DNA of 64,000 bases from Desulfitobacterium_A sp034927245 (GTDB lineage: Bacteria; Bacillota; Desulfitobacteriia; Desulfitobacteriales; Desulfitobacteriaceae): assembly GCF_034927245.1 (NCBI RefSeq), contig NZ_JAYFQK010000018.1:62001-126000 (forward strand). The letters run 5' to 3'. The notes beneath the pieces are model-generated. The model saw only the letters and a list, made by a program, of their open reading frames with translations. It was not told where the DNA came from and did not search any database. The translations under genes and the position numbers were made by a program. Positions 9,137 through 15,084 of the stretch are shown here, piece by piece. Numbering within the stretch: position 1 is the stretch's first letter; every line of letters starts with the position of its first letter.

Positions 9137-9164
9137 TTGACTTTTAGAATGATTATAATATAAT
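9137..9164 (+). promoter_or_regulatory. Sigma-A promoter with an embedded PerR-like box
   Basis: TTGACT (9137-9142) and TATAAT (9159-9164) are spaced 16 bases apart. Between them lies TTAGAATGATTATAA (9144-9158), one mismatch from the Bacillus PerR consensus TTATAATNATTATAA. Its position would let a repressor block RNA polymerase. Peroxide control of the downstream rubrerythrin is therefore likely; clostridial reverse rubrerythrins are known PerR targets. Confidence 0.8.
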
Positions 9165-9233
9165 AGGAAATGTAAACAACGACTTTCGAAATTAAATAAA
9201 AGAAAATAACAAAAGTTAAAGGAGAGATTTTTA

Positions 9234-9779
9234 ATGAAAAAGTTTGTATGTGCAGTTTGTGGTTACATTTATGAAGGAAATGAAGCACCGGCCCAATGCC
9301 CGCAATGTAAAGCTCCGAAAGAGAAATTTACGGAATTAGTTGAAGGAGAACGGCAATGGGCTGATGAACATAAAATTGGAGTTGCCCAAGGCGTAGATCC
9401 CGAAGTACTCGAAGGATTAAAAGCGAATTTCAATGGTGAGTGCACAGAAGTCGGAATGTATCTTGCGATGAGCCGTCAAGCCGATCGTGAAGGTTTCCCG
9501 GAAGTTGCCGAAGCTTACAAACGGATTGCTTTTGAAGAAGCAGAACATGCTTCAAAATTTGCAGAACTTTTGGGTGAAGTTGTCTTCCCGGATACCAAAA
9601 AGAATCTCCAATTAAGAGTAGAAGCAGAATACGGAGCGACCCAAGGTAAGAAAGATCTTGCGACTTTAGCGAAGAAGCTCAACCTGGATGCCATTCATGA
9701 CACCGTTCATGAAATGTGCAAAGACGAAGCTCGTCATGGCAAGGCTTTCCAAGGATTGCTCAACCGTTATTTCAAATAA
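9234..9779 (+). CDS. Reverse rubrerythrin, copy 1
   Basis: A 181-residue non-heme iron peroxidase that uses NAD(P)H-derived electrons to reduce hydrogen peroxide in the cytoplasm of anaerobes. The rubredoxin domain is N-terminal (C6-x2-C9 and C22-x2-C25), the reverse of classical rubrerythrin. The ferritin-like diiron domain follows, with Glu69/Glu72, EEAEH (101-105) and DEARH (164-168) as likely iron ligands. A PerR-like box sits in its promoter. It is followed by a second copy that differs at only six residues, the same tandem arrangement known in Clostridium acetobutylicum. Confidence 0.93.
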   Translation: MKKFVCAVCGYIYEGNEAPAQCPQCKAPKEKFTELVEGERQWADEHKIGVAQGVDPEVLEGLKANFNGECTEVGMYLAMSRQADREGFPEVAEAYKRIAFEEAEHASKFAELLGEVVFPDTKKNLQLRVEAEYGATQGKKDLATLAKKLNLDAIHDTVHEMCKDEARHGKAFQGLLNRYFK

Positions 9780-9820
9780 GATTATTGTCTGATATTTGAA
9801 AAAATGATGATCTGAGGGTA

Positions 9821-9849
9821 TTGATTCGTTAACTTGGTTTAGTTATACT
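9821..9849 (+). promoter_or_regulatory. Putative sigma-A promoter of rubrerythrin copy 2
   Basis: TTGATT (9821-9826) and TATACT (9844-9849) are separated by 17 bases. No good PerR dyad overlaps this promoter, unlike the one ahead of copy 1. No terminator was seen between the two copies, so read-through from the first promoter is also possible. Confidence 0.55.
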
Positions 9850-9909
9850 GAACTCAAAGCGGAGAATAAGAAAATAATAATATAAAAAGTAAAAAAGGAG
9901 AGATTTTTA

Positions 9910-10455
9910 ATGAAAAAGTTTGTATGTGCAGTTTGCGGTTACATTTATGAAGGAAATGAACCACCGGCCCAATGCCCACAATGTAAAGCTCCGAGAGAGA
10001 AATTTACAGAATTAGTTGAAGGAGCACGGCAATGGGCTGATGAGCATAAAATTGGAGTCGCCCAAGGCGTAGACCCTGAAGTACTCGAAGGATTAAAAGC
10101 GAATTTCAATGGTGAGTGCACAGAAGTCGGAATGTATCTTGCGATGAGCCGTCAAGCCGATCGTGAAGGTTTCCCGGAAGTTGCCGAAGCTTACAAACGG
10201 ATTGCTTATGAAGAAGCAGAACATGCTTCAAAATTCGCAGAACTTTTGGGCGAAGTTGTCTTCCCGGATACCAAAAAGAACCTCCAATTAAGAGTAGAAG
10301 CAGAATACGGAGCGACCCAAGGCAAGAAAGATCTTGCGACTTTAGCGAAGAAGCTCAACCTGGATGCCATTCATGACACCGTTCATGAAATGTGCAAAGA
10401 CGAAGCTCGTCATGGTAAGGCTTTCCAAGGCTTGCTTCAAAGGTACTTCGGATAA
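9910..10455 (+). CDS. Reverse rubrerythrin, copy 2
   Basis: Near-identical duplicate of the upstream reverse rubrerythrin: 175 of 181 residues match. The changes are A18P, K29R, E39A, F100Y, N177Q and K181G, none at a predicted metal ligand. The 5' leader directly before the ATG (GGAGAGATTTTTAATG) is also conserved, so the duplicated unit included the ribosome binding site. The function is the same peroxide-reducing role. The high DNA identity indicates recent duplication or ongoing gene conversion. A terminator follows. Confidence 0.93.
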   Translation: MKKFVCAVCGYIYEGNEPPAQCPQCKAPREKFTELVEGARQWADEHKIGVAQGVDPEVLEGLKANFNGECTEVGMYLAMSRQADREGFPEVAEAYKRIAYEEAEHASKFAELLGEVVFPDTKKNLQLRVEAEYGATQGKKDLATLAKKLNLDAIHDTVHEMCKDEARHGKAFQGLLQRYFG

Positions 10456-10494
10456 TACAAAACCCAGAATCATTGAAATATTAAATTAAAAAAT

Positions 10495-10527
10495 AAAAGG
10501 GACTGTTGGAAAACAGTTCCTTTTATT
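10495..10527 (+). terminator. Rho-independent terminator after the rubrerythrins
   Basis: AAAAGGGACTGTT (10495-10507) pairs with AACAGTTCCTTTT (10512-10524) with one wobble and a four-base loop, and the right arm is T-rich. It is related in sequence to the GGGGCTGT/ACAGCCCC hairpins near 34.7 and 54.6 kb. Confidence 0.85.
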
Positions 10528-10608
10528 ATGGGCTTTAGCCTGTTGAGCGCAGCGAAATAAAAAACCACCTGCTATGCGGGTGGGGATCCAAAAGTTATAC
10601 AAAAAAAA

Positions 10609-10666
10609 GCACCTTTCCGTTAAAGTAGAGTTGTTCAAGCTACTAAATTAACGGAAAGAAAGGTGC
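10609..10666 (+). promoter_or_regulatory. Leader hairpin burying the tnpA ribosome binding site
   Basis: GCACCTTTCCGTTAA (10609-10623) is complementary to the stretch ending in AAAGGTGC (10648-10666), apart from a four-base bulge. The right arm contains AAAGGTG, the presumed ribosome binding site for the ATG at 10672. Folding would hide it. In Salmonella IS200 a comparable leader structure keeps transposase translation low; a similar role here is inference. Confidence 0.65.
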
Positions 10667-10671
10667 TTTTA

Positions 10672-11133
10672 ATGGCTAACAAAGAAAATAGCTTAGCTCA
10701 CACAAAATGGATGTGCAAATATCATATCGTGTTTACTCCTAAGTATAGAAGAAAGATAATCTTTAATCAATATCGAGAAAGCATAGGAGAAATATTAAAG
10801 CAACTTTGTGGCTATAAAGGAGTGGAGGTTATAGAAGGCCATCTAATGCCGGATCATGTTCATATGTTAGTGAGCATTCCACCCAAAATTAGTGTATCAA
10901 GTTTTATGGGCTATTTAAAGGGGAAAAGTGCACTAATGATCTTCGACAAACATGCAAACTTGAAGTATAAGTTCGGGAATCGACATTTTTGGGCAGAGGG
11001 CTATTATGTGAGTACGGTTGGATTGAATGAAGCAACAATAAAGAAATATATTGAAGAACAAGAGAGACATGACATAGCTCTCGATAAGTTAAGTGTTAAG
11101 GAGTACGAGGACCCTTTTAAGGGTAGCAAGTAA
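10672..11133 (+). CDS. tnpA: IS200-type Y1 transposase TnpA
   Basis: Transposase of 153 residues from the ATG at 10672, which lies behind AAAGGTG; an in-frame GTG nine bases earlier is inside the leader stem and less likely. The HUH metal-binding motif is H62-V-H64 within MPDHVHMLVS. The nucleophile is most likely Tyr126 in KKYIEEQE. The length is normal and there are no internal stops, so it should be functional. It cuts and rejoins single-stranded DNA at the flanking hairpins. Confidence 0.93.
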   Translation: MANKENSLAHTKWMCKYHIVFTPKYRRKIIFNQYRESIGEILKQLCGYKGVEVIEGHLMPDHVHMLVSIPPKISVSSFMGYLKGKSALMIFDKHANLKYKFGNRHFWAEGYYVSTVGLNEATIKKYIEEQERHDIALDKLSVKEYEDPFKGSK

Positions 11134-11288
11134 TACAAATACCCCTTTAGGGGTGGCAAAGGTGGCAAAGACAAGTAGCTTGAACGTATGTGAAAGCCAG
11201 CGTCTTTAGGCGCTGGTCAGTAACAAAGGCTTATAGCCTTATCCCAAACCACCCGTTGGACGGGTGGTGATGATATTATTGTCGTGTA

Positions 11289-11317
11289 TTGAATAAAATT
11301 GTAGTATTGTGTATAAT
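11289..11317 (+). promoter_or_regulatory. Sigma-A promoter of the amino acid transporter
   Basis: TTGAAT (11289-11294), a 17-base spacer and TATAAT (11312-11317) lie 33 bases before the solute-binding protein gene, with GGAAGGAG as its ribosome binding site. The promoter sits immediately right of the IS200 end. Confidence 0.75.
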
Positions 11318-11349
11318 TATATAATCAAACATTTGGAAGGAGATATTAT

Positions 11350-12153
11350 ATGTTTAAGAAAGGATTAAAAGTGGCTCTGGCATCCCTAGTAATTTTGTCG
11401 TTAGGATTAGCGGGATGTGGAAATACGAGCAATACACAGGATACTTCAAAGCAAGCGGCAAATTCCGGGAGTGCTAAAGTCCTGAAGGTAGGAACGGACC
11501 CGACATTTGCACCCTTCGAATTTGTGGATGAAAAGAATAACACAACCGGCTTTGATGTTGATTTGATGAAGGCGATTGCTGATGACATGGGATATACGGT
11601 TCAATATGAAAATTCCGCTTTTGACGGCTTAGTGACTTCCCTGCAAGCCGGTAACTATGATGCTGTTATTGCCGCGATGACGATAACACCTGAGCGCCTA
11701 GAGAGTGTGGATTTTTCTGACAAGTACCTCATGGCAGAGCAATTTATTGCCGTTAAAAAGGGTTCCCCAATTAAAACAACGGCAGATCTTAAAGGGAAAA
11801 AGATTGGAGTTCAAAGCGGAACAACAGGTCAAACAGTTGTCGAAGGATTAGGAATTTCCCCCTTGAAATTTGATGCCATTCCGGATGCAATGAATGATTT
11901 GCTCAATGGCGGCGTGGACGCGGTTGTTGCAGATTCACCGGTTGTCCTCTACTTCATTAAACAAAACCCTAACTTTAATATCGAATATGTCAAGGGTGAT
12001 TTCACGAAAGAATACTATGGTATTGCCGTGAAAAAAGGAAACACCGAACTTAAAGATAAGTTCAATGCTTCCCTGAAAAAGCTGCATGATTCCGGAACCT
12101 ATAATGATATTTACAAAAAGTGGTTTAACGTTGATGCTCCGGCCATTCAGTAA
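11350..12153 (+). CDS. Polar amino acid ABC transporter substrate-binding lipoprotein
   Basis: A 267-residue family 3 solute-binding protein. The signal peptide ends in the lipobox LAGC with Cys23 as the lipidation site, so it is anchored outside the membrane. The mature part begins with a Ser/Asn-rich linker, then LKVGTDPTFAPFEF and the GFDVDLMKAI motif, both typical of glutamine, cystine or arginine binders. It is followed by its permease and ATPase. The exact amino acid cannot be told from sequence. An intra-operon terminator after the gene probably makes it more abundant than the membrane components. Confidence 0.92.
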   Translation: MFKKGLKVALASLVILSLGLAGCGNTSNTQDTSKQAANSGSAKVLKVGTDPTFAPFEFVDEKNNTTGFDVDLMKAIADDMGYTVQYENSAFDGLVTSLQAGNYDAVIAAMTITPERLESVDFSDKYLMAEQFIAVKKGSPIKTTADLKGKKIGVQSGTTGQTVVEGLGISPLKFDAIPDAMNDLLNGGVDAVVADSPVVLYFIKQNPNFNIEYVKGDFTKEYYGIAVKKGNTELKDKFNASLKKLHDSGTYNDIYKKWFNVDAPAIQ

Positions 12154-12173
12154 TTAAGTTTACCGCGCTGATT

Positions 12174-12205
12174 AAAAGGCGTTCAGAGTGATCTGGACGC
12201 CTTTT
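12174..12205 (+). terminator. Intra-operon terminator/attenuator
   Basis: AAAAGGCGTTCAGA (12174-12187) pairs with TCTGGACGCCTTTT (12192-12205) around GTGA, with one wobble. It lies between the binding protein and permease genes of one transporter, and a separate promoter follows. Confidence 0.85.
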
Positions 12206-12244
12206 GAGCATTGCAAGACAACAGGAGAGTGTGCTTTTATTCCC

Positions 12245-12273
12245 TTGAATAATAATGTGCAGAAATGTATAAT
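12245..12273 (+). promoter_or_regulatory. Sigma-A promoter of the permease-ATPase pair
   Basis: TTGAAT (12245-12250), 17 bases, then TATAAT (12268-12273), placed between the attenuator and the GTG start of the permease. It would uncouple membrane-component expression from the binding protein. Confidence 0.75.
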
Positions 12274-12311
12274 AACGAAAGAATTGTCAGATTTACGAGA
12301 GGAGGATTCCG

Positions 12312-12989
12312 GTGGAAGGTATCCGTTGGGAATTAATGATCCCCAGTTTTGGACCCCTGCTGCAAGGGGCAAAGGTCACTTTAGAACTAACCGCAGGAGC
12401 TGTGGGTATAGGTATTATCCTTGGTTTGTTTTTGGCATTGATGAGGTTATCCGGTAAACGGGTTTTTAGGGGAATCGCTATTTCTTATATTGATTTCTTC
12501 CGAGGAACGCCGCTTCTTGTCCAAATTATTTTAGCCTATTTTGCGCTTCCGCAAATTTTGAATTTTACACCCCCGGATAATTACAGATATGTTGCGGCTA
12601 TTTCGGCGATGGGCTTAAATTCGGGAGCTTACATTGCTGAGATCTTCCGGGCAGGAATTCAATCGATTGATCGGGGGCAATCTGAGGCAGCCCGATCATT
12701 AGGAATGACTCAGGGCCAAGCGATGTGGTATGTTGTTCTCCCCCAAGCCTTTAAACGAGTTATCCCGCCTTTGGGAAATGAATTTATTGCGCTGCTCAAG
12801 GATTCATCTTTGGTCGCCTTTATCGCCTTGGAAGATTTGATGTATTCCGGAAAAATTATTGTGGGACGGACTTTTCAACCCTTCCCGATTTACATTGAAG
12901 TCGCTTTAATGTATCTGGCGATGACGCTCGTCCTTTCCCGTGTGGTCAGTTATACCGAAAGGAGGTTCGGGAAGAGTGATATTCGTTAA
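12312..12989 (+). CDS. Polar amino acid ABC transporter permease
   Basis: A 225-residue permease of the HisM/GlnP family with about five membrane segments. SEAARSLGMTQGQAMWY followed by VLPQA is the EAA loop that contacts the ATPase. FFRGTPLLVQI is a further family motif. The GTG start follows GAGGAGG. As only one permease is encoded, the transporter probably uses a homodimer. The stop overlaps the next gene by 14 bases, implying translational coupling. Confidence 0.92.
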   Translation: MEGIRWELMIPSFGPLLQGAKVTLELTAGAVGIGIILGLFLALMRLSGKRVFRGIAISYIDFFRGTPLLVQIILAYFALPQILNFTPPDNYRYVAAISAMGLNSGAYIAEIFRAGIQSIDRGQSEAARSLGMTQGQAMWYVVLPQAFKRVIPPLGNEFIALLKDSSLVAFIALEDLMYSGKIIVGRTFQPFPIYIEVALMYLAMTLVLSRVVSYTERRFGKSDIR

Positions 12990-13695
12990 GAATTTGCATA
13001 AATCGTTTGGAAAACTTGAAGTTTTACGCGGGATCGACTGCCATGTCAAAGAAAAAGAAGTGGTCGTGGTTATCGGGCCGAGCGGTTCCGGAAAAAGCAC
13101 GTTTTTGCGTTGTTTAAATAAGCTGGAAGATCCTACAAACGGCGAAATAGTCATTGATGGTATTCCTTTGAATTCGGAAACGAATGTGAATGCCATAAGG
13201 CGTGAAGTCGGGATGGTGTTTCAACGCTTTAACCTTTTTCCTCATATGACCGCTTTACAGAATATTATGCTTGCTCCGGGGATTGTCCGTAAAACGAATA
13301 AAAAGGAAGCGGAAAATACTGCAATGGAGCTCTTACAAAAGGTGGGTCTTGTGGAGAAGGCTCAGGAATATCCCGATCGGCTTTCAGGCGGTCAGCAGCA
13401 GCGTGTTGCTATTGCCCGAGCTTTAGCGATGAAACCGAAGATTATGCTTTTTGATGAACCCACTTCCGCTCTTGATCCTGAAATGGTGGGAGAAGTTTTG
13501 GCGGTTATGAAGAATTTAGCGGGTGAAGGTATGACTATGGTCGTCGTGACTCATGAGATGGGTTTTGCCCGTGAAGTCGGAGATCGTGTCATTTTCATGG
13601 ATGAGGGGATCATTATGGAGGAAGGAAAACCGGAAGAGGTTTTTAGAAATCCTCAGAATCCGCGAACCCAATCTTTCTTAAGTAAAATTCTTTAA
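12976..13695 (+). CDS. Polar amino acid ABC transporter ATPase
   Basis: A 239-residue ATPase from the GTG at 12976, which has GGAGG ten bases upstream. The longer in-frame start at 12940 would lie deep inside the permease gene and adds residues foreign to the family. Walker A is GPSGSGKST (34-42), the signature LSGGQQQRVAIARALA, and Walker B IMLFDEPTSALD. It powers import of the amino acid bound by the upstream lipoprotein. Confidence 0.93.
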   Translation: MIFVKNLHKSFGKLEVLRGIDCHVKEKEVVVVIGPSGSGKSTFLRCLNKLEDPTNGEIVIDGIPLNSETNVNAIRREVGMVFQRFNLFPHMTALQNIMLAPGIVRKTNKKEAENTAMELLQKVGLVEKAQEYPDRLSGGQQQRVAIARALAMKPKIMLFDEPTSALDPEMVGEVLAVMKNLAGEGMTMVVVTHEMGFAREVGDRVIFMDEGIIMEEGKPEEVFRNPQNPRTQSFLSKIL

Positions 13696-13812
13696 AAGAA
13701 CGCGCGTTTAAAAAGAACGCTTTTTGGTTATCCTCATGAAGGAAGGCTTTCTGGCATGTGTTTTCTTTTTTGAAAACCTCCAAGCGGCCAAATTCAAGGA
13801 GGTAGTTTTTTA

Positions 13813-14010
13813 GTGTTAGGTAAAGTTAAATGGTTCAGCAAGCAAAAAGGATATGGATTTATTGAGAGTGAAAACGGTCAGGACATTTTTGTTCATTTTT
13901 CCTCGATCAAGGGTGATGGATTTCGCACCTTGGAAGAAGGCCAGGGGGTTGAATTTGATATCATCGAGGGGGCGCGCGGAGAGCAAGCCTCAAATGTAAG
14001 TATTCAATAA
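13813..14010 (+). CDS. Cold-shock protein (CspA family)
   Basis: A 65-residue single OB-fold RNA chaperone. The two RNA-binding motifs KGYGFIE and DIFVHFSSI are intact. It starts with GTG behind AAGGAGG. The 117-base leader after the transporter gene contains no other gene; leaders of this kind often carry cold-responsive structure, but no specific element is recognised. The gene ends at a terminator near 14.14 kb. Confidence 0.93.
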   Translation: MLGKVKWFSKQKGYGFIESENGQDIFVHFSSIKGDGFRTLEEGQGVEFDIIEGARGEQASNVSIQ

Positions 14011-14117
14011 AACCTAGGAAAAAATCGTAACGCAATTTTTAGAAGTCTTTAAAGCTTTTAAAAAGTATAGATTAAGTTTAATCTTTTTCTTTATTTGCAA
14101 AGAAAAAAGGGAATTGT

Positions 14118-14159
14118 AGAGAATTGTATAAGACAATTTACAACGATTCTCTTTTTTTC
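14118..14159 (+). terminator. Terminator after the cold-shock gene
   Basis: AGAGAATTGT (14118-14127) pairs with the stretch ending ACGATTCTCT at 14152, with one G-T wobble, and is followed by seven Ts. The remaining 14011-14117 is AT-rich and holds no gene. Confidence 0.75.
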
Positions 14160-14169
14160 GTTTGATATA

Positions 14170-14292
14170 GGAAACTTACTTCAGGTGGAGTCTCAACTCC
14201 ATCTGAAGTTTAGTTGACTTATCCAGGGACTTAGCGCCACTTATCTCCTGATTAAGAAGAGGGAGTTTTAGTGGCGGTTAGTCATCGGATTA
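14170..14292. repeat. Structured intergenic repeat, long form
   Basis: This 123-base element fills the gap before hpf. It has two hairpins: ACTTCAGGTGGAGT (14178-14191) pairs with 14196-14209 around CTCA, and GACTTAGCGCCACT (14228-14241) pairs with 14270-14283 with two mismatches. Its two ends recur joined together at 48963-48999, and 14227-14241 recurs inverted at 9030-9044. There is no open reading frame. It looks like a small dispersed, possibly non-autonomous, element. Confidence 0.65.
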
Positions 14293-14373
14293 AAAAATCT
14301 GGGACTGACATGCAGGATTTTTCAGGGAAATAGGGAATATTATTATCAAGCTGATTAAAAGGGGGTTCAAACT

Positions 14374-14901
14374 ATGAACATCATAATTCGAGGCAAGCAT
14401 ATTGAAGTTACGGATGCCCTGAAAGCATATGTAATTAAACGTGTAGGTAAACTTGAAAAATACTCGAACGAATTTATGGATGTTAAAGTGACATTGGTAG
14501 TTGAGGAAGGACGTCATCGGGTGGAAGTCACGGCCCCTATTCATGGCATGATCTTGCGTGGAGAAGAAGAAAGCAACGACATGTATGCATCGATCGATCT
14601 CGTCGTAGAAAAACTGGAGCGTCAAATTGATAAATATCGTACCCGGATTAACAAACAGATGCGTTCCAAAGTCTTAAAAGATCACGAGATAGAGCATCCT
14701 GTGGATAATGAAGATGAAGACGAAATCGTTCGCCGTAAAAAGTTTACTTTAAAACCGATGTCTGTGGAAGAAGCGATTATGCAGATGAATCTTGTCGGAC
14801 ATAACTTTTTTGTCTTTACCAATTCCGACAACCATGCCGTCAATGTTGTGTATCGCAGGCATAGCGGAGATTATGGATTGCTCGAACCCGAAGAAAAATA
14901 A
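14374..14901 (+). CDS. hpf: Long-form ribosome hibernation promoting factor
   Basis: A 175-residue long HPF, which dimerises 70S ribosomes into inactive 100S particles in stationary phase or stress. The N-terminal beta-alpha-beta domain (1-100) begins MNIIIRGKHIEVTDAL. The linker is acidic. The C-terminal dimerisation domain (about 120-175) contains FTLKPMSVEEAIMQM, GHNFFVFTN and YGLLEPE. It is placed directly before secA and prfB, the usual Firmicutes order. AAGGGGG precedes the ATG. Confidence 0.95.
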   Translation: MNIIIRGKHIEVTDALKAYVIKRVGKLEKYSNEFMDVKVTLVVEEGRHRVEVTAPIHGMILRGEEESNDMYASIDLVVEKLERQIDKYRTRINKQMRSKVLKDHEIEHPVDNEDEDEIVRRKKFTLKPMSVEEAIMQMNLVGHNFFVFTNSDNHAVNVVYRRHSGDYGLLEPEEK

Positions 14902-14928
14902 TGGACCCAATAACAAGAATATTCTTAG

Positions 14929-14958
14929 AAAAGAGGCCGCACAAAACGGGCCTCTTTT
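14929..14958 (+). terminator. Terminator after hpf
   Basis: AAAAGAGGCC (14929-14938) and GGCCTCTTTT (14949-14958) form a perfect ten-base stem with a ten-base loop. secA is therefore probably transcribed separately. Confidence 0.9.
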
Positions 14959-15084
14959 CCGCTGTTTTTGGCAAGGGATCTGAAAATACTTTTGCAATTT
15001 GTTTCGTCAATCCAGGTTGCACCTGATGTTGGGTAATGCTAAAATGAGATGATACGCTGGGACATTTGAAAGGTGGATCGGTTA

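Larger units (their letters stand above)
10541..11280 (+). mobile_element. IS200/IS605-family insertion sequence (IS200 type, tnpA only)
   Basis: A single Y1 transposase gene lies between subterminal hairpins typical of this family: CCACCTGC/GCGGGTGG (10565-10583) on the left and ACCACCCG/CGGGTGGT (11248-11268) on the right. Short related sequences GGCTTTAGCC and GGCTTATAGCC sit just outside or at the ends. No tnpB is present and there are no target duplications, as expected for this single-strand transposition mechanism. The exact ends are estimates. The element appears intact. Confidence 0.8.

Noticed and set aside
11140..11190. CRISPR-like short tandem units after tnpA (GGTGGCAAA repeated)
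   Set aside because: Only two adjacent copies with no spacers and within the IS200 3' region.
13696..13812. Terminator between the transporter ATPase gene and the cold-shock gene
   Set aside because: Short complementary stretches exist but no convincing stem with a T-run was found.
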